From Natronocalculus amylovorans (GTDB lineage: Archaea; Halobacteriota; Halobacteria; Halobacteriales; Haloferacaceae), in contig NZ_JAKRVX010000002.1 in assembly GCF_023638035.1 (NCBI RefSeq), positions 434,001 through 498,000 on the forward strand: a stretch of 64,000 nt of DNA, given 5' to 3'. Positions 1 to 8,807 of this stretch are shown in pieces. The position numbers and the translations under genes were made by a program. The number at the start of each line of letters is the position of its first letter. Positions within the stretch are counted from its first letter, which is position 1. Below the pieces are notes generated by a model. The model saw only the letters and a list, made by a program, of their open reading frames with translations, did not search any database and was not told where the DNA came from.

Positions 1-758
1 CGGGTTGGTTGCATCGGGCAGGTATCCGGTGCTTGTTCCTCATCAGCCGAAAGCAGGTATTGGGGCCACTCTCTGTCCCCGTCGACACCCCAATCACCGA
101 TCTTTGCGTGTGGGCAGACGCCATCATACGATTCAAGCCGATTTTGAATCCGCTCTCGTGCCTGTTGGCCCGCCTCGGTGTCTGCAGTAATGCCGTCAAA
201 GACCGATCGCGGCTGGAACGTGATCTCAAGACCGATCGGACAGTACCGACTCATTCGCTGTTCATAAAATGGCGCTCGTGAAGTTGGAAACAGCGGTTCA
301 CCGCCGAAACAGAATTCCCAATACGGGTCGTCAGGCTCCGTTGGAATCTCTTCGGGCCATGGTTCCGGGTCATGGACGTGGAGGAACTGCAGCACGTTCC
401 ATAACCGTTCGTGATAGTCTTTTTCAGCAAGTTCCTGTGCAGGTGGTTTGAAAAATGTCACAAGGGGGGCCCGATCGGCGTGGTCCGGATACACTTCCAG
501 ATACTCAAGCAGTGTATCACGGAATGTGAGCAGTGCATCCTTCTCCGTCATCGAGCCAACAGCGGTGTAGAGAAGATCCTTCTTTTGCATCACCTCGATG
601 CCGAAATAGCATGGGAACGGCGTGTCGTTTCGCCGGCCGAGCATCGAATCTCGGAATGTTTCAAAATGCGTCTCAACCCAGTCAGGAGCCGATCCGTTCG
701 CAACACGCGATTCGATCGTTTCCTGATCCATTAGGACCTGAACGCCCGATTCGTTCAT
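1..758 (-). CDS. YqcI/YcgG family protein (3' end cut by window)
   Basis: The reverse strand is open from an ATG at 758 to the left window edge, about 252 residues, so the C-terminus is missing. The protein has the features I associate with the Bacillus YqcI/YcgG family: a conserved F-P-C-Y-F-G segment near residues 50-55, and a W-E-F-C-F-G-G-E-P-L-F-P-T stretch near residue 150. The family has no established biochemical role; distant members occur near redox and secondary-metabolism genes. It is acidic, as expected for a halophile. The forward-strand frames over it are shadows. The next gene (symporter) ends 70 bases away on the same strand, so the two might be co-transcribed, but nothing links them functionally. 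Confidence 0.7.
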   Translation of the reverse strand, partial: MNESGVQVLMDQETIESRVANGSAPDWVETHFETFRDSMLGRRNDTPFPCYFGIEVMQKKDLLYTAVGSMTEKDALLTFRDTLLEYLEVYPDHADRAPLVTFFKPPAQELAEKDYHERLWNVLQFLHVHDPEPWPEEIPTEPDDPYWEFCFGGEPLFPTSRAPFYEQRMSRYCPIGLEITFQPRSVFDGITADTEAGQQARERIQNRLESYDGVCPHAKIGDWGVDGDREWPQYLLSADEEQAPDTCPMQPT

Positions 759-827
759 ATTCCGATTAGGGAGTGGACGCTATTGTACCCTTCGGGCTAT
801 TCTCACCGGATGAAAGACAGTGAGCGC

Positions 828-2330
828 TTAATCGGCACTCACAACAAACCGATCGTGCTCCTCAGTGGGTGCGGGAGCAGTTGCATACGAGACTGTAACA
901 ACCAGCACGGCACCAACAACCATTGCCGGGAGGGCTACATCCCACCCAGCGTAGGCTCGAGCAAACAACGGGAGCGTCATCCCTGCAACGTCAACCGTTA
1001 CCGTCGGAACGAAAACATGTGAGAGATACAATAATTGGCCCCCAACAAGACCAGCGAACATCCCATCACGAGTCACACCACCCCAATAGAGCGCAATCAT
1101 TACAGGAAGCGTGAGTTGGGCGAAGCCACCAAACGCCGTGTTGCCAACCTCAATGAGCGTTCCTGGCCGAGTTAGGCTTGCAAAGAAGGCAAGCGTCGCA
1201 AACACTGCAACGCCAATCCGGGCAAGCGTTGCCTCTCGACTCTCAGACACATCAGGCGTAACAAATGGTTTGTACAGATCGCGCATGAAGTATGATGATC
1301 CTGACAGAAGCATCGAGTCCGATGAAGACATCATCGCCGCCATTGCACCCGCAATTACAAGCGCTGCAAACCAGACTGGCGTGTACTCGTTTAACAACAC
1401 TGGCAAGACATTTGCGCCCTCAGGGACTGTGATGTCAAGCCCTGCGGCCCATGTTCCGAGTAAGAATGTTGGGACAAACAGCAACAGCACAAGCACTGGC
1501 CAGAGTGTGAACGACCGCTTCAACACCCGATCGGATTTCGCGACAAAGAACCGCTGGTTAATCTGTGGAAACATCGTCACACCAAATGCGATCACAACGG
1601 CAGTCGAAATGATATACGCTGGTGTATAAAAGTCGCTACCGAGTGCCAGGAACTCAGGGTTTGAGCTACTCAGTCCACTATTTATAACGCCGATACCACC
1701 GACGGCAACCAGTACCCAGACAACAGCGATCCATGTGACGGATAACATAAATAGACCCTGAATGGTATCAGTCCATGCAACACCACGCATTCCTGCGATG
1801 ACGACATACAGGATCATGAAGAGTGTAATGAGTGCAGCACCGGCCCAGTATGGAATGACCCCGTTTGAGAGCCCGGTAAGCGCCTCACCAGCACCCATCT
1901 GTTGTAACATGACGTACGGAAACAGCCAAAAGAGGCTGATAAGCGCAACAAGACCACGGAGCGTCTGCGAGCCGAAGCGATCGCCAAGCATCTCACCAAG
2001 CGTTACATAGCCGTGTTTCTGTCCGATCAACCACTGTTTGTAGCCAATCAGATACCACAGGATCGCAAACAGAACACCGTCCATCACACCCATAACGAGA
2101 ATCCACTCAGGACCCTGCGCATACGCAATATTCGGACCCCCAAAGAACGTGAACGCCGAAAGAAGGGTCGCAAACGTTGTGAATAAAAGGACGATCGTCC
2201 CGATTGATCGATCTGCAAGGTAGTAATCTTCGGCTGCATTTGTTGTCACTCGGTATGCAATGACACCGATTATGAGTGCAACCAGAAGGTACGCGAGTAC
2301 AACGCCAAGTTGAATCGCTAACTCAGCCAT
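828..2330 (-). CDS. sodium:solute symporter (SSS family)
   Basis: A 500-residue protein of about 13 hydrophobic segments with the layout of the SSS (PutP/PanF-like, LeuT-fold) family. Such proteins sit in the cytoplasmic membrane and couple solute uptake to the sodium gradient, which suits a high-salt organism. Visible family features are the N-terminal D-Y-Y-L-A-D-R segment near residue 35, the T-L-L-S-A-F-T-F-F-G-G segment near residue 57, and the M-R-G-V-A-W-T-D-T-I-Q-G motif near residue 180. The substrate cannot be read from the sequence. Its start overlaps the end of the upstream DUF3311 gene by 8 bases, the usual DUF3311/SSS pair, so the two are translationally coupled. Confidence 0.9.
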   Translation of the reverse strand: MAELAIQLGVVLAYLLVALIIGVIAYRVTTNAAEDYYLADRSIGTIVLLFTTFATLLSAFTFFGGPNIAYAQGPEWILVMGVMDGVLFAILWYLIGYKQWLIGQKHGYVTLGEMLGDRFGSQTLRGLVALISLFWLFPYVMLQQMGAGEALTGLSNGVIPYWAGAALITLFMILYVVIAGMRGVAWTDTIQGLFMLSVTWIAVVWVLVAVGGIGVINSGLSSSNPEFLALGSDFYTPAYIISTAVVIAFGVTMFPQINQRFFVAKSDRVLKRSFTLWPVLVLLLFVPTFLLGTWAAGLDITVPEGANVLPVLLNEYTPVWFAALVIAGAMAAMMSSSDSMLLSGSSYFMRDLYKPFVTPDVSESREATLARIGVAVFATLAFFASLTRPGTLIEVGNTAFGGFAQLTLPVMIALYWGGVTRDGMFAGLVGGQLLYLSHVFVPTVTVDVAGMTLPLFARAYAGWDVALPAMVVGAVLVVTVSYATAPAPTEEHDRFVVSAD

Positions 2331-2538
2331 TGGTTACACCCATTCCGCGGTCCCACGCGCGTTTCGTGAACTGCCAAAAAAGCGCTGTTGCAACAACCAT
2401 CCAACCGATGTGCCACCACAACCATGCTGGGAGCCCAGCAACAACCGTTCCATCACCCCAGAGGAACCACGGTACTGAAAACACTGTGAGCAGTGCAAAC
2501 GCCACGACCCACAGGACGTCGACAATTCGATCGGCCAT
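2323..2538 (-). CDS. DUF3311-type small membrane subunit of the symporter
   Basis: A 71-residue protein with two membrane segments (about 8-25 and 38-58) and a basic C-terminal tail. Small DUF3311 proteins precede SSS transporter genes in many bacteria and archaea and are thought to be accessory subunits. The 8-base overlap with the symporter start supports joint translation. The region upstream (2539-2673) is a divergent promoter region shared with the isomerase gene. Confidence 0.75.
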   Translation of the reverse strand: MADRIVDVLWVVAFALLTVFSVPWFLWGDGTVVAGLPAWLWWHIGWMVVATALFWQFTKRAWDRGMGVTNG

Positions 2539-2673
2539 ATTACTAATGAATACTATACAGTGGTACCTAAACGTTGTGATTGGCCAACAGAGGGTAGTTT
2601 TGAAGAATAATTTTCTTCATATCTCATGTTTGAATTCAGAATAGTTTTGTATACAGTATTGGTTCGGCTTGGT

Positions 2674-3396
2674 ATGCAGATCGCCGTTCAGCTTTACTCG
2701 CTTCGAAACGCTGGTTGGTCTTTCTCTGAGACGATTGAGCGGGTATCCGCGGCCGGGTTTTCGGGAGTCGAATTTGCAGGTCTGCCCGATGAACCGCCCG
2801 AACAAGTGGAAAACATATGTTCAAAAAACGAGGTGGCAGCTGTGAGTGCACACGTGCCGCTCTCTACGATCGAATGTGAGCCCACGGTGATTCAAGAGTA
2901 TCAACAGCTTGGAGTAACGGAGTTTGTGATCCCATATCTTGAGCCGAAAGCGTTCGACCCAGACACGTTCACGGTAACAATGGATCGGCTAGCGGCTGCC
3001 AATCAACAGATCGAGGATGCTGGTGGAACGCTTAGCTACCACAATCATGAACATGAACTTGAAACGATCGGTACATACACAATCCTTGAGAGGCTTCTGT
3101 CCGAGACCGCGCTCTCACTCCAACTAGACGTTGGCTGGGCAACTGCTGCAGGATGTGACCCGATCGAACTCTGCAATCAGTATCGAAATCGGCTCACATC
3201 GATCCACCTCAAAGATGTCCGTCTCGATGAGACCGCACCACGTGGGGGCACTCCGGTAGGATTAGGTGAGGGTGATGTGGCACTTACGGATATTCTTCAA
3301 GCGGTCCCTGTTGAGCAGGTGATATTCGAGCATGATGATCCGAAAGACCCAGCTGAAGCACTAGTAGATGCAGGTGACTGGTTCCGGCCCATGTAA
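2674..3396 (+). CDS. sugar phosphate isomerase/epimerase (xylose isomerase-like TIM barrel)
   Basis: 240 residues when started at the ATG at 2674, where the typical first beta strand (M-Q-I-A-V-Q-L-Y-S-L-R) begins; an upstream in-frame start at 2626 adds 16 residues unlike the family. The fold is the AP-endonuclease-2/xylose-isomerase TIM barrel: the F-A-G-L strand near residue 35, a S-Y-H-N-H-E-H-E metal-site motif near residue 125, an L-D-V-G-W motif near 150, an H-L-K-D motif near 180 and a final E-H-D-D near 223. These residues form a divalent-metal site in the family. Substrate unknown; inosose- or sugar-epimerase activity is typical. The gene stands alone between divergent neighbours. 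Confidence 0.85.
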   Translation: MQIAVQLYSLRNAGWSFSETIERVSAAGFSGVEFAGLPDEPPEQVENICSKNEVAAVSAHVPLSTIECEPTVIQEYQQLGVTEFVIPYLEPKAFDPDTFTVTMDRLAAANQQIEDAGGTLSYHNHEHELETIGTYTILERLLSETALSLQLDVGWATAAGCDPIELCNQYRNRLTSIHLKDVRLDETAPRGGTPVGLGEGDVALTDILQAVPVEQVIFEHDDPKDPAEALVDAGDWFRPM

Positions 3397-3447
3397 TGTC
3401 CAAAATCACAAACTACAAGTGCGACAGCTATTTGCCATCAGGACGAG

Positions 3448-3456
3448 TATATAAAT
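3448..3456 (+). promoter_or_regulatory. candidate TATA box upstream of dnaG
   Basis: TATATAAAT lies about 80 bases before the dnaG start. With archaeal spacing, transcription would begin near 3480 and leave a leader of roughly 55-60 bases, unlike the leaderless transcripts common in this group. Only the A/T-rich box is visible; the assignment is an inference. Confidence 0.35.
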
Positions 3457-3536
3457 TGTTCCAACGAATCGTGCTACTCAGATAGTTCGATTTTGGATAC
3501 ACCTCACTACCATCACATTACCATTAGGAATTTCAT

Positions 3537-4940
3537 ATGGACGATACATCAAAATATCTTATACATGCACGCATCGTTGCAAGCGGCGTCGTAGAGCGCA
3601 GCGACGTTGTGGGCGCAGTCTTCGGCCAAACCGAAGGCCTTCTCGGGGATGAGCTCGACCTCCGAGATTTACAACAATCATCAAAAGTCGGGCGAATAGA
3701 CGTACAGATCGACTCGGAAAATGGACAGTCATTCGGAGAGCTAACGATCGCGACCAGTCTCGACAAGGTCGAAACCGCGATTCTCGGTGCTGCATTAGAG
3801 ACCATTACTCGTGTTGGCCCCTGCCGGGCACAGGTCGAAGTGACTGACATCGAGGATGTCAGAGCCGCAAAACGTAGAGAAGTTGTTGGCCGGGCAAAAG
3901 AGCTGCTCGCCGAAGGGTTTGACGAGAGCGTCATGTCCAGCGAAGAGCTGCTCGCGGAGGTCAGAGAGTCTGCACGGGTTGCAGATATAGCAGAGTACGG
4001 CGGCATGCCTGCAGGTCCGCGCGTCGTAGATTCTGATGCAATCATCGTCGTCGAAGGTCGAGCAGATGTCCTTCAATTGCTGAAATACGGAATCAAAAAT
4101 GCAGTTGCTGTTGAGGGGACAAACATCCCAGAATCGATCGCAGCGCTCACAAATGAACGAACGGTGACAACATTCTTGGATGGCGATCGAGGAGGTGAGC
4201 TCATCCTCAAGGAATTAGCGCAGGTTGGCGACGTCGATTACGTGGCGTTTGCACCATCCGGAAGTTCCGTTGAAGACCTCGATCGGGCGGCTGTGCTTTC
4301 GGCACTGCGAGAGAAAATGCCGTTCGAACTGCTCGTTGATGAGCCAAACATCCGAGAAACGGTGACAAGTCAGACGGGTGCAACCGACGCAGAGACACAA
4401 CGTTCAGCAATGAGTTCAGTCACCAGCACAAAAACCGCATCAGAGACAAACACGCAAACACAGGCTTCCGATACCGAAGTTGCAGTGAATGTCGTACCGA
4501 GTACCGGAACGGAGGCAGCTAGATCCGAACTGACAGATAACTCTGGAGGTAAAGACACAGAGACCGCCTCAGAGAGCTCGATCGGAGATACGGATGCGCG
4601 AGACACAGAAACAATAGGGGTCCCGAAACCGCCACAATCGATCCGAGAATACGTTACAGAAGTAATTGCAGGTGCAACAGATACTGCAGTGTTTCTTGAC
4701 GAATCATGCCAACAGCTCGATACCTGTGATACTGGAAAGGTGTTCGCAACTCTTGAGTCGACAGAAACAGTACCGGAAACGATCGTTCTCGATGGAACGC
4801 TCGATCAACGGCTCCTCGATCTTGCAACCGATCGTGGGGTTGAACAGATTGTTGCAACAGCCCATGGGGAGTTCGTCAAAAAACCAGTTGGGACGCGAAC
4901 GTTAACCGGCTCACAGCTCCTTGACACCGTTACACACTAA
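3537..4940 (+). CDS. dnaG: archaeal DnaG-like primase (Toprim domain)
   Basis: 467 residues. The N-terminal 150 residues match archaeal DnaG (opening M-D-D-T-S-K-Y-L-I-H-A-R). The Toprim domain follows, with the catalytic V-E-G-R-A-D-V motif (Glu173) and D-G-D-R-G-G (Asp215, Asp217), which bind metal. A Ser/Thr/Glu-rich linker, about residues 285-365, leads to a small C-terminal domain. Archaeal DnaG is found with the exosome (as an RNA-binding subunit) and can synthesise RNA primers; both roles are described for the family. The length is usual for haloarchaea. It reads away from the isomerase and converges on the DUF92 gene. Confidence 0.95.
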   Translation: MDDTSKYLIHARIVASGVVERSDVVGAVFGQTEGLLGDELDLRDLQQSSKVGRIDVQIDSENGQSFGELTIATSLDKVETAILGAALETITRVGPCRAQVEVTDIEDVRAAKRREVVGRAKELLAEGFDESVMSSEELLAEVRESARVADIAEYGGMPAGPRVVDSDAIIVVEGRADVLQLLKYGIKNAVAVEGTNIPESIAALTNERTVTTFLDGDRGGELILKELAQVGDVDYVAFAPSGSSVEDLDRAAVLSALREKMPFELLVDEPNIRETVTSQTGATDAETQRSAMSSVTSTKTASETNTQTQASDTEVAVNVVPSTGTEAARSELTDNSGGKDTETASESSIGDTDARDTETIGVPKPPQSIREYVTEVIAGATDTAVFLDESCQQLDTCDTGKVFATLESTETVPETIVLDGTLDQRLLDLATDRGVEQIVATAHGEFVKKPVGTRTLTGSQLLDTVTH

Positions 4941-4981
4941 CTAGTAGCTGTTGTCACCTCATTGTGTGCCGTAAGTGATGA

Positions 4982-6301
4982 TTAGAATAATCCAACAGCG
5001 ACTGCAATCAGAACGGCACCACCTGCCCCACCGAGAGTCGCAAGGAAATTCACAGACTGATTGCCGAGCCGATCGCCTTCAACTGTGGCTCCTAAGACGC
5101 TGTCAACTGTGATTCCAACAATCCCACCCGCCGTGATTACACCTGCTAACACCAGTGTCTCAGCACCGGGAAGCACGGTCGCAGAAAGAATACCGATAAC
5201 TGCAGCACCAACAAGGCCAGCGAGTTCACCCTGCCATGTAACCGCACCATCAGTTCCTGGCTCAACAGGTTCAAGCGTCGTAATGAGTCGAGGTGTGTCA
5301 AACAGCCCGCCGATCTCACTGGAGAGCGTGTCACCAAGTGCTGTTGCAAGCGAACCGGAGAACGCAACTACAAAAAGAACCTCGGGGGCGGAAAGCTGAT
5401 CTGCCGCAGCAAACCCGAGCACTGCAACGAGTGCAACGGCAGAGTTTCCGAGAACGTTTCCAGTTCCACGCGCACCATCGTTCTCTTCAGCCACGCCGCG
5501 AGCAGATTTATCATCATATTTAAACTTTGAAGCAAGTGCTCCAGTGCCATAGAATGCAATGAGAACGGCGAACCAGCCAAAACCACCATAGACGATCGTA
5601 ATAAGTCCAAGCAAGACGCCGGTAAGCGCACCTGCGATCGAGGCAGTGCCGAGAGCGTAGGAGACGTAGCCAAGGAGGCCAGTGAGAACTACAGCAATGA
5701 GCAGGTAGGTTGGGTCAAGTGAGCCGGCGAGCGATTCGAGCCCCCAAAGTGCAATTCCAACAGTGAATAGCACAACCGGGTCATCACGCTCATACAGTAG
5801 CTCACGAAGGATCGCTGCAAGCAACACCGCGGCGATCGCAAGAAATGAAATAAGCGCCACATCAATCTCGCCGCGGAGTTGAACAGTGACGGCAGCCTGC
5901 CCAGCGACTGCAGCTGCTGCACCGACAATGAGAAATCCAACGACTGCTCGTAGTTCAGTTACATCAGCGATATCAAGGAGTTGCTTACCAAGGTTTCCAA
6001 ATGCAACACCAAATATTGTGGCTGTAAACACTGTTTCCGGCATCGAAAGCTGTGGAGCGGTCGAAAGTAGGGCAAGCCCTGCTGCGGCGAGTGCGAAGCC
6101 AGCAAGCCCGTTGAGACGTTGGTCTTGTCGATCTCCCGGTCGTGCAAACAGTTCGAACACGGGCCCGCTAGAGATGAGAAACGCGGCCGCAACTGCAATG
6201 AGCGCAAATGGTACGGCAGTTACGAGGCCCAGTGTTGGCGAAACCACGGCAATGCTCGCGACTGCTGCAAACGCTGCTGCTCGTCGAGGCCGTCCAGTCA
6301 C
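4982..6301 (-). CDS. DUF92 / VTE6-like polytopic membrane protein
   Basis: About 439 residues from a GTG at 6301, or 470 from an ATG at 6394. I prefer GTG because the first hydrophobic segment follows it directly and the extra 31 residues look non-conserved. It has about 12 membrane segments and the DUF92 signature in the C-terminal third, including A-L-G-D-T-L-S-S-E-I-G and the T-V-D-S-V-L-G-A motif. The family (COG1836) includes plant VTE6, a phytyl-phosphate kinase, so a role with isoprenoid phosphates is plausible. That fits its position: it is divergent from, and close to, a cis-prenyltransferase homologue at 6437. The function in archaea is not established as far as I know. Confidence 0.85.
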   Translation of the reverse strand: MTGRPRRAAAFAAVASIAVVSPTLGLVTAVPFALIAVAAAFLISSGPVFELFARPGDRQDQRLNGLAGFALAAAGLALLSTAPQLSMPETVFTATIFGVAFGNLGKQLLDIADVTELRAVVGFLIVGAAAAVAGQAAVTVQLRGEIDVALISFLAIAAVLLAAILRELLYERDDPVVLFTVGIALWGLESLAGSLDPTYLLIAVVLTGLLGYVSYALGTASIAGALTGVLLGLITIVYGGFGWFAVLIAFYGTGALASKFKYDDKSARGVAEENDGARGTGNVLGNSAVALVAVLGFAAADQLSAPEVLFVVAFSGSLATALGDTLSSEIGGLFDTPRLITTLEPVEPGTDGAVTWQGELAGLVGAAVIGILSATVLPGAETLVLAGVITAGGIVGITVDSVLGATVEGDRLGNQSVNFLATLGGAGGAVLIAVAVGLF

Positions 6302-6436
6302 ATCTGCGGATATCGTGGACTGACACTTAACCTTCCCGACATCCGAGTTCGCATCATCCAAAATAATGGATGTGTTTGTCACCCATGATGGCACTGCGGC
6401 GAAGCCATTATTCGATCGGATATCGTTAGATAGCGT

Positions 6437-7045
6437 GTGCGTTTATACAATGCCTATCTAGCATCTCGAATACGCCGACATGCTACTGCAGCGCCGACTC
6501 ATGTTGCAGTGATCCTCACAGAACGAGACCTGCTTGAAAGCGGGGCGTATGAGACGCTAAGCTCATTTTTCACGTGGGCATTTGAGTATGGTACCGATCG
6601 AGTTACGGTTTCTATCAGTGTGCTCGATAAAGCGGTTGTCCCCACACTCCAGCGTGAGTTGGAAACAATCTCTGCACCTGAGATGATCGCTGTTCGCGGG
6701 CCGAAGGATACCGAGCCGGTTGGAACCCCAATACAGATCAACATTGGACTCGGGGGCAAACACGAGTTTGCTGCAGCGGTCGCTCAACTTGCAACTGCGG
6801 TTGAAGCAGGAGAACTCTCACCAGATGAAATTGACGCGGATTCGATCGCCGATCGACTAGTGTTTCCCGATGAACCCGATCTGCTGATTAAAACCGGCGA
6901 AGAGCGGCTGTCTGACTTTATGATCTGGCAGTCGGTCTATTCGGAACTCTATTTTACGGATATTAATTGGCGAGATTTTCGAAAACGAGACTACCTTCGT
7001 GCAGTCTTGGATTATAAAGACAGACAACGGCGGTTCGGCCGATAA
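6437..7045 (+). CDS. cis-prenyltransferase homologue without catalytic Asp (probable accessory subunit)
   Basis: 202 residues, aligned over its whole length with undecaprenyl diphosphate synthases. Where catalytic enzymes have D-G-N-R after the first strand, this one reads A-V-I-L-T-E-R-D: the catalytic Asp is replaced by Thr28. By contrast the C-terminal half is strongly enzyme-like (E-L-Y-F-T-D near residue 170) and the protein ends in R-R-F-G-R, carrying the RxG motif that completes the active site across the dimer. The frame is intact. This distribution matches the NgBR/Nus1 type of accessory subunit. The catalytic partner, uppS, lies convergently 7 bases away. I infer a heteromeric enzyme; an inactive paralogue is the alternative. 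Confidence 0.8.
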   Translation: MRLYNAYLASRIRRHATAAPTHVAVILTERDLLESGAYETLSSFFTWAFEYGTDRVTVSISVLDKAVVPTLQRELETISAPEMIAVRGPKDTEPVGTPIQINIGLGGKHEFAAAVAQLATAVEAGELSPDEIDADSIADRLVFPDEPDLLIKTGEERLSDFMIWQSVYSELYFTDINWRDFRKRDYLRAVLDYKDRQRRFGR

Positions 7046-7052
7046 CAACGGA

Positions 7053-7988
7053 TTAATCTGCAGGCTCTGACTGGTGGACTTCGTTGTTAAGCTCTTCAGC
7101 AAGGACATCTCGATCTGCGTTTGGAAGATGTTCCTTGAGCCGTCTGGCGACCGATCGGGCCTCGTCAATCTCCACTTCTGCGACCGCTCGAACAAGTGCA
7201 ATTGCCCGCTTCGATCGCGTACGCTGCCATGAGTGTTCTCGTGATTCGTAGGTTCGGATTCCGCGAAGAAAGTCAATTTTTGAAAACTCAGGCCAGTACG
7301 GAGCACAAAAGTAGACTGCAGCCTCGTTACCGTTTGCATGCCATGGTAGAAAATTCGAGGTGCGTTCATCGCCACCGGTACGAATGATCAGATCGACATC
7401 TCTGACTGGTTGCCGGTAGAGTCGTGATTCGATTTCAGAAACGTCGACATTCTCTGCGCGGAGTGTTCCGGTCGCAACATCCGTTGCAACATCTCTTGCC
7501 GCTCGTAAGAGCTCGTTTCGGCCGCCATAGGCAAGTGCGATATTAAGTGTGAATCCAGAATAGCTCGCAGTTCGACGTTCAGCGTACTGGATTGCGTTCT
7601 GCACGCGTGTTGGGAGCTGTTCGATATCGCCGATCGCACGGATGCAGACGTTATCATCGTGGACCCGACCGGCATCAGCAAAATCATAGAGTTTTGATTC
7701 GATAAGATCGAACAGCGGCTCAAGCTCTTCTGGTGGCCGGTTGAAATTTTCTGTCGAGAATGCATATAAGGTAAGCTCCTCGACGCCAAGCTCCGCACAC
7801 CAGTCCAACACATCTTCTGTTGTGTCCGCACCAGCATGATGGCCTTTGTGTGGGTCTTTCCCGCTTGACCGTGCGTATCGGCGGTTCCCATCCTGAATAA
7901 TCGCAACGTGTGACGGAGCGGTCCCGATTTCTCTATCGAGAAGCCGCTCATACACGCGATATAGTTGCCGCCGAAGATACGAGCGCAT
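7053..7988 (-). CDS. uppS: cis-prenyltransferase catalytic subunit (polyprenyl diphosphate synthase)
   Basis: 311 residues. It makes long cis-polyprenyl diphosphates, in archaea the precursor of the dolichol-phosphate glycan carrier. The catalytic motif A-I-I-Q-D-G-N-R-R-Y-A is present (Asp33, Asn35, Arg36), as are the F-S-T-E-N-F motif near 78-83 and R-T-G-G near 204. The C-terminal part is unusual: the W-Q-x-A-Y-A-E-L-Y-F-T-D region is degenerate, the RxG motif is absent, and a charged tail of about 45 residues follows. That missing motif is supplied by the neighbouring homologue at 6437-7045. It acts at the membrane surface. The start ATG at 7988 aligns with the start of the paralogue. Confidence 0.93.
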   Translation of the reverse strand: MRSYLRRQLYRVYERLLDREIGTAPSHVAIIQDGNRRYARSSGKDPHKGHHAGADTTEDVLDWCAELGVEELTLYAFSTENFNRPPEELEPLFDLIESKLYDFADAGRVHDDNVCIRAIGDIEQLPTRVQNAIQYAERRTASYSGFTLNIALAYGGRNELLRAARDVATDVATGTLRAENVDVSEIESRLYRQPVRDVDLIIRTGGDERTSNFLPWHANGNEAAVYFCAPYWPEFSKIDFLRGIRTYESREHSWQRTRSKRAIALVRAVAEVEIDEARSVARRLKEHLPNADRDVLAEELNNEVHQSEPAD

Positions 7989-8022
7989 TCAGTACTACTA
8001 TTTCAGTGATCCTATGAGTGTC

Positions 8023-8682
8023 TTATGCTTCGTCTGTATTTTCATTGCCATGTTTGGGTGAAATCTCATCTGGATGCTGTAGTTCTGAGACCAATTTGTC
8101 TCCAGAGTAGGTCTGAACGCGATTGATCAAAACGCCCAACAGAAACCCAACAGTCCCAATTGCAAACGTAAACAGAAGTGAAAACAACAGCGAAAGCTGA
8201 AGTCTCACAACAATATCTCCCTGCGCGATCGGGCCGTACGGTGCGTTCACCATGTAGCCAAACACAGGAAACAGCACAAGTGAGAACGCAACAAATGCAC
8301 CATCATTTGCGTAGCCAGCGAGCGCAGCAAGAACGCCTAAAAGAAGCGACGGCCCAATCAAAAATAGCAACTCAGGCCCATCAACGACGCCTGTTACGCC
8401 ATACCCTGTAAGAACCAAAAGAACCGCACCAGTTGGGAGCCACGGATTCACATCACCCGCGTCAGAGAGAATGTAGATTGCCGCGACAACTGAAAGGATA
8501 AACGCCCCTGCAGCAGCGTACTGCATCGTTGTCGTTCCAACAGGATCACCGAGTCGTTCCCACAGTGCTGGAAGGGCTAAGGTCCCGAACGCGGTGAGCG
8601 TTAGCAGCCCGGAAATGGCCAGGATCTGACCTGCAAGTCGAAGGTTACGGCCAATAAGGAACCGAACCACAGACTGCGCCAT
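8023..8682 (-). CDS. polytopic membrane protein of unknown function
   Basis: 219 residues with six to seven hydrophobic segments starting near residue 17, and a charged, acidic C-terminal tail of about 25 residues likely in the cytoplasm. I recognise no catalytic or transport motif. It lies upstream of uppS on the same strand with a 34-base gap, so it may share a transcript with it. Haloarchaeal genomes contain many such family-specific membrane proteins; no function is proposed. Confidence 0.7.
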   Translation of the reverse strand: MAQSVVRFLIGRNLRLAGQILAISGLLTLTAFGTLALPALWERLGDPVGTTTMQYAAAGAFILSVVAAIYILSDAGDVNPWLPTGAVLLVLTGYGVTGVVDGPELLFLIGPSLLLGVLAALAGYANDGAFVAFSLVLFPVFGYMVNAPYGPIAQGDIVVRLQLSLLFSLLFTFAIGTVGFLLGVLINRVQTYSGDKLVSELQHPDEISPKHGNENTDEA

Positions 8683-8807
8683 GCCAATTGATTTTCAGCC
8701 GTATTGAATAAATCTATGGCTCCAATTTTGGGCCGTGATAATTACGCTCATCCGTCGCGGTCGATGGATCGCCAGTCGTTTATCAGACGCCTACAGAGAA
8801 CTATACA

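Noticed and set aside
1111-1629. 172-residue forward frame over the symporter
   Set aside because: Antisense shadow; the membrane protein on the other strand has clear family motifs.
6437-7045. Idea that the short cis-prenyltransferase is a decaying pseudogene
   Set aside because: The frame is intact, the C-terminal motifs are better conserved than in the catalytic copy, and only the catalytic Asp region is changed.
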